A stretch of 64,000 nt of DNA, taken from assembly GCA_017410365.1 (NCBI GenBank), contig JAFQQY010000015.1, forward strand, positions 124,001-188,000, in the 5' to 3' direction. This document shows, one piece after another, positions 24,949 to 33,800 of this stretch. The stretch comes from Prevotella sp. Its GTDB lineage: Bacteria > Bacteroidota > Bacteroidia > Bacteroidales > Bacteroidaceae. The notes beneath the pieces are model-generated. The model made no database searches and was not told the origin of the DNA. It saw nothing but the letters and a program-made list of their open reading frames with translations. Every line of letters begins with the position of its first letter. Position 1 is the first letter of the stretch. The position numbers and the translations under genes were made by a program.

Positions 24949-26703
24949 TCATTTTAATATTTTTCTACTCTGACTACTTCCGTCGCTCATTACTCTCTTC
25001 TCAATCTGTAAGCCTTTGGCATCAGAGGCAATGCGCTGACCTGACATATTATAATAATATGTGTATTTCGGCGACTCTGAAGACGCCACATTTTCTATTG
25101 CCGACACGTTGCCCTTGCGACGCAATGCAGCCTGACCGATTACGAGGTCTGCCCATGGTGCGTCTGCCGTATAGAATGTTATGACATATTGTCCCTTGTC
25201 ATTCACATCGAAGGTAAATGACTTCAGGGTTGTGCCGCTGAACTCATTTGCTGCAGAGTTGCCCACGTTTGATGTCGGTGTGAACGTATAAGAATACACT
25301 TCCTTGCCATCTATGGTTTCAATGGCAATGGTAACGGGTGAAAAATTGGGTTGGTTCCAGTTGGAAATGCGATAATACATCTGGTAGTTGCCGGGATACA
25401 TCATCAGTGTCGCTGATGTTCCCTTATCAGCAAAGCGTGCATAACCGGCTTTCTTGCCGCCAGTGGTATTGCGGGTATATAGTCCCCAATCGAAATCACG
25501 CTTTGCTCCGGTAAACTTGAACACACGACTGCCCGAACCATAACCTGAAGAGAAACCTGTACGCTTCTCATTTCCGTCGTAGGTTGTCCATCCTTCCGGC
25601 ACACTGCCCTCTGTGAGGAACTTAGTAAAAACGTAGTTGCCTGTTGGTTCATCTACATTCACTGTAATCTCACTGCTTCCAGTACGTCCTTCGTCGTCGG
25701 TTGCAACGGCACGAATCCGGTGTGTACCCTTTGAAAGATTATCTATCACACAACTGTATGGCGCCTTTGTCTGTTCTGCCAGCAACACATCACCGTCATA
25801 GAAAGCAACACTCTTCACCTCACCGTCAGGGTCGCTTGCCGTTGCCTTTACTGTTATGGCAGGCACTTCGGAAGCACCGCCGAATGTGAGATATGACAAA
25901 CCGTCGTTGGGTGATGTTATTCTGACGCTTGGGTCTTTTAGTACCAAAGAGTAACGCTTGCAGAAATTCCATATCTCCTCACCCGTAAACACGATGTCGT
26001 TTGAGATCCAGTGTCCCTTGCCTTCAAGTTCAAGCAACACCACTTCCACGCCATTCTCTCCAGGTCCCCAGGTGTGCTTCGTAATATGATTGGCACGATA
26101 TGGCTTTACTACCTTCGCCGTGGTCGGGCATCCATTGCGCTTCACCCATCCTGCCATCGTTCCTGACACTCCGCCAAAACCTACCACGTCGTCACCTGTT
26201 CCGTGGGTATGGATGATGGGCACAGGACGAGAACTGGTATAGTTACCGCCGCCCATAGGATAACCGCTGATTGGGGCAAAGGCTGCAAACTTGTCTGCCA
26301 TGCGGTTCATACAGTGATATGTAAACATACCGCCCATGGAGAAACCGGAGATATACACTCGGTTTGGGTCGATATCATACCTTTCCACCATCTTGTCTAT
26401 CAGTGCCTGCATGTAACGCAAGTCACGGTCGCCCCCGATATCCCAACCGCGGTCGATACCGTTAGGAAAAACAGTCACGAACTTCGCTGTATCGGCAATG
26501 GCTTCTATCTTCAGCATGTCGCGCTGATAACCAGCATCCTGATTCATTCCGTGGCACGAAATAAGGAGCGGGCGCTTTGCACCTAAATCTTTAGGGGCAT
26601 AGACAATGTAATTTCTGTTTATGTTGTCAACGACAATGTCATCTGCCTTGACTGCCGTTGTTGTCATCAAAAGGAAAACTACTGAATACAATAATCTTTT
26701 CAT
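24949..26703 (-). CDS. CE1-like esterase with Ig-like and carbohydrate-binding-like domains
   Basis: 584 residues, signal peptide ending VKA. Alpha/beta-hydrolase of the PHB depolymerase/CE1 type at about 22-250: oxyanion LLISCHGMNQDAGYQ, nucleophile Ser122 in SGFSMGGMF, and His in GKGHWISND. Next is an Ig-like domain (about 260-350; DPDGEVKSVAFYDGDVLL) and a beta-rich domain (about 355-530). The C-terminus YYNMSGQRI, then VMSDGSSQSRKILK, is the MSDG version of the shared tail. Expected to cleave feruloyl or acetyl esters on arabinoxylan. It sits between two GH43 genes with gaps of 6 and 4 bases. Confidence 0.85.
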   Translation of the reverse strand: MKRLLYSVVFLLMTTTAVKADDIVVDNINRNYIVYAPKDLGAKRPLLISCHGMNQDAGYQRDMLKIEAIADTAKFVTVFPNGIDRGWDIGGDRDLRYMQALIDKMVERYDIDPNRVYISGFSMGGMFTYHCMNRMADKFAAFAPISGYPMGGGNYTSSRPVPIIHTHGTGDDVVGFGGVSGTMAGWVKRNGCPTTAKVVKPYRANHITKHTWGPGENGVEVVLLELEGKGHWISNDIVFTGEEIWNFCKRYSLVLKDPSVRITSPNDGLSYLTFGGASEVPAITVKATASDPDGEVKSVAFYDGDVLLAEQTKAPYSCVIDNLSKGTHRIRAVATDDEGRTGSSEITVNVDEPTGNYVFTKFLTEGSVPEGWTTYDGNEKRTGFSSGYGSGSRVFKFTGAKRDFDWGLYTRNTTGGKKAGYARFADKGTSATLMMYPGNYQMYYRISNWNQPNFSPVTIAIETIDGKEVYSYTFTPTSNVGNSAANEFSGTTLKSFTFDVNDKGQYVITFYTADAPWADLVIGQAALRRKGNVSAIENVASSESPKYTYYYNMSGQRIASDAKGLQIEKRVMSDGSSQSRKILK

Positions 26704-26709
26704 AACCTA

Positions 26710-28290
26710 TTAATTCTTTATCAATTTATAATCGAAGTTGTCAACATCCACATATCCTCCACCCTGCTTGGTTGCATAATTGAAGATAGCGTAACGTGTT
26801 CCCATGAACAGGCGACGGTAGTCGAAGCGCATCTTGTATGGTTTGCCTATCGGTTTCCATTCGCCCTTACCTGTCTTATAAAAGAATGTCGCCATATCCT
26901 TGCCTGGATTGAAGTCGGCATCGATTCGCAGTTCTATGCGCTTGCCCTTAACCTTCACACTCTCTATTGTCTCCTCGTCAACACTTGTTACTGTCTTATC
27001 GCGGTCTGTAAGGTTGACCACAACATTCGACTGTGTCAATATAAACCGTTTTCCGTCACGGACAACGGTGAGCAGACCCGAATGACCGTTGAAAGCTGCA
27101 AAGCCACAGCGGTCGCCGTCTTTCATCTTACTGATGTCGATAGTAACTGATGCTGTGCAGCGCGGACCTTCCATGCGCTGGCTTACAGTGTTGCGAGCCT
27201 CATAAAGATTTTTTACTATCTTGTTTGTCTTCAGACGCAGATGTCCCTTGCGCTCTGTCAGCGACCAAGCCTCGTCAACAGGATTATGATTCCACTGCCA
27301 ATGACACCCCAGTTCAGTTGTTTCAAAGTCATCAGAAAAGACAAGTCGTGTTCCAGCATCGGCACCCTCGCCCAGCGGCATTGTCTCAGTCACCTTGCCG
27401 TTCTCATCACCGAGGATTGGCCAACCGTCAATCCACTGACATGGCATCACAGTAAGCACTCTGCCCACGGCACCTCTGTCCTGGAATATCACGCCATACC
27501 ACTTGCCGTCTGTACCGTCAACAATTGTGCCCTGGCCTACATAAGGGAAACCGCCGAAGTCACTCTGCAGAATCACCTTCTTCTCGTATGGTCCACGGAT
27601 ATCATCGGCACGATAGCACACCTGACGACGATGACGTCCAGGTGCATAGACATGCGAAATCATCAGAAGATAGTACTTGCCGTTATGCTTTATCATGCGA
27701 GAACCTTCAAGCAACCCAGTCTCGTCTGCCTCACGCTTGAAAATCTTGCAGTCAGAACCGGGCACAACACCTTGCAGGTCTTTAGTCAACTCGCACATCT
27801 CACCAGTGCCATATATAACATACACGCGGTCATCATCATCGAAGAAAAGCGAAGCATCATGAAAGTGGCGCAGCCTTGAATGAATCTTCCAAGGACCGGC
27901 AGCATCCTTTGCCGTCATAATGTATGTGTCACCGCCACGACTATCGTTAGGCGCAAAGAGAGCATAGAATGTTCCCTTGTGATATTTGAGCGAAGTTGCC
28001 CATTGTCCGCGACCGTAAGCGGTACCCTCTTCCATATTGTATTTCGGCGAGTCGGTAAGCTTGTCAAAGAGGAAGCCCACAGTCTCCCATTTAGTAAAAT
28101 CCTTTGAACGCATTATCGGCGCACCTGGCATCAAGTGCATCGTGGTGGTCACCATATAGTAATAGTCACCCACACGGATGACGTCTGGGTCTGGCGCATC
28201 AGCCCATATCATAGGGTTACGCATTGTTGCAAAAAGAACATTAGGCAATAATAACGCAACAGTAATAATCGTAAGTAATATTCGTTTCAT
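26710..28290 (-). CDS. GH43 beta-xylosidase/arabinofuranosidase with C-terminal beta-sandwich
   Basis: 526 residues, signal peptide MKRILLTIITVALLLPNVLFA. GH43 propeller about 24-320: NPMIWADAPDPDVIRVGDYY with the catalytic base Asp, RHFHDASLFFDDDDRVYV and TGLLEGSRMIK with acid Glu. The C-terminal domain (about 330-526; TTELGCHWQWNHNP) is the concanavalin-like module usual in the GH43 beta-xylosidase branch. First gene of the five-gene operon running to the CotH gene; a TACTTTTG box lies 27 bases upstream. Confidence 0.9.
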   Translation of the reverse strand: MKRILLTIITVALLLPNVLFATMRNPMIWADAPDPDVIRVGDYYYMVTTTMHLMPGAPIMRSKDFTKWETVGFLFDKLTDSPKYNMEEGTAYGRGQWATSLKYHKGTFYALFAPNDSRGGDTYIMTAKDAAGPWKIHSRLRHFHDASLFFDDDDRVYVIYGTGEMCELTKDLQGVVPGSDCKIFKREADETGLLEGSRMIKHNGKYYLLMISHVYAPGRHRRQVCYRADDIRGPYEKKVILQSDFGGFPYVGQGTIVDGTDGKWYGVIFQDRGAVGRVLTVMPCQWIDGWPILGDENGKVTETMPLGEGADAGTRLVFSDDFETTELGCHWQWNHNPVDEAWSLTERKGHLRLKTNKIVKNLYEARNTVSQRMEGPRCTASVTIDISKMKDGDRCGFAAFNGHSGLLTVVRDGKRFILTQSNVVVNLTDRDKTVTSVDEETIESVKVKGKRIELRIDADFNPGKDMATFFYKTGKGEWKPIGKPYKMRFDYRRLFMGTRYAIFNYATKQGGGYVDVDNFDYKLIKN

Positions 28291-28316
28291 GAAACATTTG
28301 TTATTGGTTTACATTG

Positions 28317-28324
28317 CAAAAGTA
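28317..28324 (-). promoter_or_regulatory. -7 element for the GH43-to-CotH operon
   Basis: TACTTTTG on the minus strand. The same octamer heads the genes at 33376 and 35330. Confidence 0.55.
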
Positions 28325-28390
28325 GCAAAAAGACACCTATATATATATATACGAATGTTTCTTATATCTTTTAATTTGTTTCAGATACAT

Positions 28391-28429
28391 AAAAAAAGCG
28401 GACTGCAATGCCCTTAGCATGCAGTCCGC
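28391..28429 (-). terminator. Intrinsic terminator of the 1095-residue gene
   Basis: Perfect 9-bp stem GCGGACTGC/GCAGTCCGC (28398-28406 and 28421-28429), then seven T on the minus strand. Confidence 0.88.
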
Positions 28430-28451
28430 CAAACAGTTGATTATAAGTTAT

Positions 28452-31400
28452 TTACTTTTTGATAACTTTCTCTGTCTTGATTGTACCATCGCTCATGTAC
28501 TTCTTAACGAGTACGATACCCTGACGTGCGCTGTTGATGCGGCGGCCGTTGAGGTCGTAAATCTCGATTCCAAGTACCTTTGCAGGTGTAGCTTCTGTTA
28601 CATCAATACCAGCAGCAACCTCATCAAATGCCTTGCCGTAGTCGAAACCAGCAGCTGCAGCAGTAATGAACAATCTTGCTTCATTGAAGAATGTATGAGA
28701 AGCACCGTCTGTCTTAACACCGATAGTCAGTTGACCATCTGTTACCACTACATTGTCGATAGACATGTTAGCGTATGGGAATGTCTGGCCGATTACTGGA
28801 GCGTGCAAGCTGTCTGCACCGTTCTCAAGGCTTGTAGCCTGAACGTAGAAGTATGTAGCCGCTGTCTCAGCACTGCTTTCGCGCTCACCAAGACCAACCT
28901 TCACTGAGTAAACACCAGCAGGGAGGTCAGTGATTGTCTGGTTGATGTCGTATGGGCGTGCCCAGTTAGAAAGCATAGCATCACCTGGGATGTCGTCTGT
29001 TGTAACCTGGCTCCAACCTGTTGTCCATGCAACCTCATAACCGTCACCCTGAGTTACGTTCCAACCTGGAGCGTTGTCCTGTGTCAGGTTCTTGCGGTCT
29101 TCCTTAGTTGTATAGAGGTTAGGATTCTTGATGAATACAGACATGTCGTATGTTGCAGGAACAGTCTCAAGAGTAATGGTATCCATTGTACCTTCGAATA
29201 CCTTGTTGTCAGCATTCTTCAACTGACCATAGAGCAGGTTCTTGATGAGGAGCTTCAAGTTATCAGCAACCTTATCATCGTCACCCAGTGTGTTCTTAGC
29301 CTCAACGATAGCCTCGTTGTCAGCAGCAGCACCAAGTTTCTCGGCTGTCAAGATACCCAAGCGGATGCGCTCGTTAAGAACTGCATAGCCAGTACCTGTT
29401 GTCTTAGACTCACCTTCTGTGAACATCTTGTTGCAGAGTTCGATAGCCTTTGTCAGTTCGTCGATAGCAACCTTGAGTTCTGCGTCGTCGGTAAGAACCT
29501 TACCTGTATATTTCTCTACATATGACTTCAGGTTAGTGAAGTAAGTTGTAGCAGCAAACTTAGTCTCAGCGAACTTGTCAACCAATGTCTGACCGTTGAG
29601 TGGCAGTGGGTCGTAAGTGTCGCAAAGTGTGCGGTGATCCTTCATTACCTTAACAGCAGCATCAAGTTCAGCAGCAGCGTTCTTGTAAGCAGAAGGAGCT
29701 GTGTATGTCTTGCCATCGTAAGCCTCGATAGCAGCCTTCAGTGCGTCGTAAGCAGGACCAGCATATCGCTCGTCAGCATTACCTGCGAGAGTTGCCTTAG
29801 CATTCTCAAGAGCAACGTTCAGAATCTGTGTTTCTTCAACACCAGCAGCATTTGGCAGATACTTAACAAGTACGTTACCAAGGATAACCTCTACCCAACC
29901 GCCACCGTCGCCGGCTTCGTTGATACCTGGAGTCCACTTCAACTTGTAGTTGCCTGTTGCCTCTGGACGGAACTGGAAGTCAACCTTTGTTGAACCCTGG
30001 ATGGCGCCCTTAGCACCGTTCATGTTAGGAAGAGCAGCATCGTTGCGTTCGTAAACGATATTGTCAGCAGCATCGAGGATGTAGAACTTAGCCCATGGTG
30101 TACCCTTCCAAGCAGCCACGTTGTAGCTGATGTTGTACTTCTTGCCTGCTTCCAATGTCAATTCGTAACCATCTGTCTCACCATAGATAACACGACCTGC
30201 GTCTGGGTTTGTATCATTACCGAGACGGAAGTACATTGTACCAATCATATCGCCACCGTCAGCGAACTTGAATGTACGAGGACCTGAACCTGGGTTTGTA
30301 CCCTGTGTAACCATAGCATTCTCTGAATATACGCTCCAACCATTAGGAACAGTTCCCTCACCATTGTTTGTGATTGTCTCAAGGAATGGGTCCTTCAAGA
30401 GAATACGTACAGTATCGTTAGGATCTGCGTTAACAGGACCGATGTTCAATGTCAGTTCTTCCTCACCGAAGATATCCTCGCCGAGCATTCTCTCTGGGAA
30501 GATCTTTGTGATGCTGAGAATATACTCACCGGCAGCCAAGTCAGTTGCAGCGCGTGTCAGAGTGATATCCTTTGCGAATCCTTCTGCAGGAGCAACTGTC
30601 AGAGCCTCACCACCGAGCTTAGCCTCGAGCAGAGAGCAGTCAACGTTCTTGTCGAATGTGAGCTTGAACTCTGAAATGTTCAAAGGAAGGTTGAATGAAC
30701 CGCTTTCTGGGTCAGCCTTCATAAGAACAGGAGTCTCGTATGCGTATGAATAAACGTCAGCAATGTCTGCATCATAAGAAGCTGCGTATGCAGTGAAGTT
30801 AGGAACGTCACCTGTTGCTGTTGCTGCAGCCTGTGCGTATGAGATGCGATATGCTGGATCTGTTGGGTTTGTGAATGTAACCTCAACCTTTGCATCTTCT
30901 GACTCTGGATAGTTCTCATCGATGAAGATGTAGAACTTGCCATCAGCAAATCCTTCTACAGAAAGAATAGTTGCATCTGTACCGTTAACCTTTACATTAA
31001 CACAGTCGTTAGGGAACATGATACGCTTTGCACCTGTAGCCTTAACGAGGTCAGCGATGTTTGTTGGATAACCGAAGTCTACATTAACAACGTCATCGCG
31101 GAAAGTGATGCCCTTGATAGCAGCCTCTTCAACAACGACATCATCAATATAATAGTCACCAGGGCTATAAACATTCAGAGAAAGGAAATACTTCTGCTGA
31201 AGTTCTTCGTCATTAGCGCCATTAGCATCCCACCATGCTTTGTGAGCCTCGTGATTAGTATAATAGAACATTGCTGTATATGTTACAGCTTCTTCCTGGA
31301 AATCTGTAATGTCAGCAAGGAATGTAGAGTTGCCCTGATTGTCAAGGAAAGCCATATCTACATTCTCTGTACCCTGCTGCAAAGAGAAGCGAGCCTTACT

Positions 31401-31739
31401 CATTACAGTTGAAGTACCATCCATAGAATAAGAGTTGTCACCTCTCAAAGTAAGACTTACCTTATAAGATGTGTTCTCCTTCAATGGGAGGTTACGGAAC
31501 TTGACAGCACGCTGCCATGTTGTGCCTTCTGCAGCCAGAGAGTTGTAGAAGTGCAAAACTCCGTCTTTTACTTCTCGTTCATCATCTTCTTGACTGTTGA
31601 TGAACTCATACCATCCTACTTCTGTCTCAGCTTTTGTCTGAGGAGCAGAGAAGTCTTCAGAGAAGATCACGTTCTGAGCGTTCATTGCCAGACATGAGCC
31701 GAAGAGCATTCCCAAACTTAGTAAAAAGTTCTTTTTCAT
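28452..31739 (-). CDS. Large secreted multidomain protein of unknown function
   Basis: 1095 residues, signal peptide MKKNFLLSLGMLFGSCLAMNAQ. Visible parts: an N-terminal beta-sandwich (about 25-205; ends GDYYIDDVVVEE, as in carbohydrate-binding modules), a SbsA-like Ig domain (about 340-430; SGSFNLPLNISEFKLTFDKNV), another CBM-like sandwich (about 440-620), helical FIVAR-like repeats (about 630-840) and a last sandwich (about 890-1050; DLPAGVYSVKVGLGERESS). The tail EIYDLNGRRI, then YMSDGTIKTEKVIKK is the shared C-terminal motif. No catalytic motif recognised. It has its own promoter and terminator. Possibly a surface glycan-binding protein. Confidence 0.82.
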   Translation of the reverse strand: MKKNFLLSLGMLFGSCLAMNAQNVIFSEDFSAPQTKAETEVGWYEFINSQEDDEREVKDGVLHFYNSLAAEGTTWQRAVKFRNLPLKENTSYKVSLTLRGDNSYSMDGTSTVMSKARFSLQQGTENVDMAFLDNQGNSTFLADITDFQEEAVTYTAMFYYTNHEAHKAWWDANGANDEELQQKYFLSLNVYSPGDYYIDDVVVEEAAIKGITFRDDVVNVDFGYPTNIADLVKATGAKRIMFPNDCVNVKVNGTDATILSVEGFADGKFYIFIDENYPESEDAKVEVTFTNPTDPAYRISYAQAAATATGDVPNFTAYAASYDADIADVYSYAYETPVLMKADPESGSFNLPLNISEFKLTFDKNVDCSLLEAKLGGEALTVAPAEGFAKDITLTRAATDLAAGEYILSITKIFPERMLGEDIFGEEELTLNIGPVNADPNDTVRILLKDPFLETITNNGEGTVPNGWSVYSENAMVTQGTNPGSGPRTFKFADGGDMIGTMYFRLGNDTNPDAGRVIYGETDGYELTLEAGKKYNISYNVAAWKGTPWAKFYILDAADNIVYERNDAALPNMNGAKGAIQGSTKVDFQFRPEATGNYKLKWTPGINEAGDGGGWVEVILGNVLVKYLPNAAGVEETQILNVALENAKATLAGNADERYAGPAYDALKAAIEAYDGKTYTAPSAYKNAAAELDAAVKVMKDHRTLCDTYDPLPLNGQTLVDKFAETKFAATTYFTNLKSYVEKYTGKVLTDDAELKVAIDELTKAIELCNKMFTEGESKTTGTGYAVLNERIRLGILTAEKLGAAADNEAIVEAKNTLGDDDKVADNLKLLIKNLLYGQLKNADNKVFEGTMDTITLETVPATYDMSVFIKNPNLYTTKEDRKNLTQDNAPGWNVTQGDGYEVAWTTGWSQVTTDDIPGDAMLSNWARPYDINQTITDLPAGVYSVKVGLGERESSAETAATYFYVQATSLENGADSLHAPVIGQTFPYANMSIDNVVVTDGQLTIGVKTDGASHTFFNEARLFITAAAAGFDYGKAFDEVAAGIDVTEATPAKVLGIEIYDLNGRRINSARQGIVLVKKYMSDGTIKTEKVIKK

Positions 31740-31796
31740 GTTGAAACGTTTTTAGTTAATACTTTATTTGTTTTTAATTAGGTTATATTCTTGCTG

Positions 31797-31804
31797 CAAA
31801 GATA
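31797..31804 (-). promoter_or_regulatory. -7 element for the 1095-residue gene
   Basis: TATCTTTG on the minus strand, directly abutting the hairpin at 31802-31830. Confidence 0.5.
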
Positions 31805-31830
31805 AAGCCCTTCCAAAGAAAGGGCTTTAT
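31802..31830. terminator. Hairpin downstream of the 498-residue gene, overlapping next promoter
   Basis: 11-bp stem ATAAAGCCCTT/AAGGGCTTTAT with a 7-base loop. It lies 50 bases after the stop at 31880. No T-run on the minus strand; instead the end of the stem forms part of the following -7 box. Confidence 0.6.
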
Positions 31831-31879
31831 CGTTTGTTTCATTGTATTTTGTTTTTGTCACATGCGGACTTTTTCAAAT

Positions 31880-33376
31880 TTATCTCACAACAACCTTCTT
31901 TCCGTTTACTATATAGAGACCACGAGAAGGATTCTGAACCTTGCGTCCCTGTAGATCGAAGTATACGTTATCTATTGTTGGCTCTTCTATTTCATTAATG
32001 CCAGTTGAAACACTTTCGCTTAGCAACAAATACCAAACAGTACCCTTGTTATTGTTATCCCATGGCAAACGAATATTGTTCAAATGAGCGTATGGATATT
32101 GTGTGAGGTCAAATGTATATGTACCATCTTCACCTACGACAGCGTCAACCCATACATAGCTCTCGCCCTCTGCATAGTCGCCAAGATTCTCCTTAATATC
32201 TACATCATGATTGAGATTGAGAACAAGCTTCAAACCTGGTGTTGCAACTACAACCAACTGCTTGTAGCTAGAGAGGTCGGCAAACTGAGCCTTATTCTTT
32301 ACACCGTATACCATCTCACCATTACCAATCTTCTTGCCAAGATTAATTACAGGACTAACAGCTGTGGCTGTCTCTGTTGCATCAGCGCCAGTTCCAGTCC
32401 ACTCATGATACATTGATGCAACGAGGTCGATGTAACCCTCTGGCTTTGCAGGGGCTTCCTCTACTTCAATCTCAGGAATATCTACAGACTCGTTTTCCGG
32501 ATATGTTTCAAGATAAACGCTGTTGATCTTCACTTCGCCAGGAGCGACAACATTGTTACCAGAAAGACAAATCTCATCACAAGCGAGAATGTACTCATTG
32601 TAATCATTTGGAGCGATGCTCTTCAATGTGTCAGCAATGATAAACTCGTTCACACCCGACTTAGTAACATAGAGAGTGAGGTTAGAACCGCCCTTATAGA
32701 ACAAGATACGGAACTGCTCGCCTGAAACGATGTCGCAGTCAACAACAAGTTTCTTATACTTAGAGATGTCGCCGTTTGGCAAACCGATGTTTCTAAGCTG
32801 ATTGTACCATGTAGTTGACCATGTGAAAGTCTTTGTTTCAGCATTCCAAGTAGTGTTGGTATTTGCCGGTGCCTCAAAGGTTGCAAAGGTCTTTTCACCT
32901 TCATCATCGTAAGTTTCAAGATAAACCTCATTTATCTTTACCTCACCCGGAGCGGCACCATTGTTACCAGAAAGGCAAATCTCATCACAAGCGAGCATGT
33001 ACTCGTTGTAATCATTTGGAGCAATGCTCTTCAGAGTGTCAGCAATGATAAACTCGTTTACGCCTGACTTTGTAACATATAGAGTGAGGTTAGAACCGCC
33101 CTTGTAGAACAAAATACGGAACTGCTCGCCTGAAACGATCTCGCAATCAACAACCAGTTTTTTGTACTTAGAGATGTCGCCATTAGGCAGGCCGATGTTT
33201 CTAAGCTGGTTGTACCATGTGGTTGACCATGTGAAAGTCTTTGTTGCAGCATCCCAAGTTGTGTTGGTGTTACTTGGTTTCTCAAAGGTTGCATAAACCT
33301 TTTCTGTTTTAGCATTTGCAACAAGTGCTACCAAGCAAAGTGCAAACGCCATGAATAGTTTGGTAAACTTTTTCAT
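31880..33376 (-). CDS. Secreted protein with recently duplicated beta-domain
   Basis: 498 residues, signal peptide ending VANA. Residues 29-156 and 165-292 are near-identical copies (9 differences in 128) of a domain containing WSTTWYNQLRNIGLPNGD and GEQFRILFYKGGSN. A third, more distant relative at about 315-455 starts DLVASMYHEWTGTG and has FADLSSYKQLVV. The tail VYFDLQGRKV, then GLYIVNGKKVVVR is the shared sorting-like motif. No catalytic motif. Domain form suggests a glycan-binding surface protein. It is transcribed from its own TACTTTTG box. Confidence 0.82.
   Translation of the reverse strand: MKKFTKLFMAFALCLVALVANAKTEKVYATFEKPSNTNTTWDAATKTFTWSTTWYNQLRNIGLPNGDISKYKKLVVDCEIVSGEQFRILFYKGGSNLTLYVTKSGVNEFIIADTLKSIAPNDYNEYMLACDEICLSGNNGAAPGEVKINEVYLETYDDEGEKTFATFEAPANTNTTWNAETKTFTWSTTWYNQLRNIGLPNGDISKYKKLVVDCDIVSGEQFRILFYKGGSNLTLYVTKSGVNEFIIADTLKSIAPNDYNEYILACDEICLSGNNVVAPGEVKINSVYLETYPENESVDIPEIEVEEAPAKPEGYIDLVASMYHEWTGTGADATETATAVSPVINLGKKIGNGEMVYGVKNKAQFADLSSYKQLVVVATPGLKLVLNLNHDVDIKENLGDYAEGESYVWVDAVVGEDGTYTFDLTQYPYAHLNNIRLPWDNNNKGTVWYLLLSESVSTGINEIEEPTIDNVYFDLQGRKVQNPSRGLYIVNGKKVVVR
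32501..33292 (-). repeat. In-gene tandem duplication, 408-base period
   Basis: Copies at 32909-33292 and 32501-32884 encode the two near-identical 128-residue domains. High identity at DNA level as well indicates a recent duplication or ongoing gene conversion. Confidence 0.85.
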
Positions 33377-33422
33377 AAATAAATAATGTTTAGTTAATAA
33401 ATAAGATTAATAATTCTGCTGG

Positions 33423-33430
33423 CAAAAGTA
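33423..33430 (-). promoter_or_regulatory. -7 element for the 498-residue gene
   Basis: TACTTTTG on the minus strand, 46 bases before the start. Confidence 0.5.
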
Positions 33431-33542
33431 AATAATAATAATCATTAATGTTTGACTATTCGTTTCTTTAGATTTGCAATATGTATCAAGTAGCAAAAAA
33501 AACAACAGAGATGGCAAACATATAAAAAAATAACATAAAAAT

Positions 33543-33577
33543 ATCGGCAAGTCCCTATCGATAAGGACTTTGCCGAT
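33543..33577 (-). terminator. Terminator hairpin after the 55-residue gene
   Basis: ATCGGCAAGTCC pairs with GGACTTTGCCGAT (one bulged base), followed by ATTTTT on the minus strand. A second small palindrome TTGCCAACATTGGCAA lies just beside it at 33581-33596. Confidence 0.65.
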
Positions 33578-33612
33578 TAAGTTGCCAACATTGGCAAGTG
33601 TTTCAATAGAAG

Positions 33613-33780
33613 TTATTCCCAAACAGAGAAATGGCCTTTAGACATGGCATCAACCTCAGAACCAGTCTCATTTAACTCGCCCTGTCCTGTTGGACCTTCA
33701 AATTCCATACTCGCAGCCAACAACGTCTCGGTTTCAATCAACAAAATCACTGTATTTGGCTTAATATAATTCTTTTTCAT
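33613..33780 (-). CDS. Small 55-residue protein, MKKxYIxP type
   Basis: Starts MKKNYIKPNTVILLIETETL, goes on LLAASMEFEGPTGQGE and ends GHFSVWE before a TAA. Its form (MKK-Tyr-Ile-x-Pro, a short hydrophobic strand, LLAAS, then an acidic Gly-rich end) resembles many short conserved proteins of unknown role in Bacteroidales. It lies 20 bases after the stop of the 509-residue gene and before a terminator, so it is likely the last gene of that unit. No function can be assigned. Confidence 0.6.
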   Translation of the reverse strand: MKKNYIKPNTVILLIETETLLAASMEFEGPTGQGELNETGSEVDAMSKGHFSVWE

Positions 33781-33800
33781 AATAACCTGATATTTAAATG

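Noticed and set aside
33407-33622. 71-residue minus-strand hydrophobic frame
   Set aside because: Runs through the terminator hairpin at 33543-33577 and overlaps the end of the better-supported 55-residue gene.
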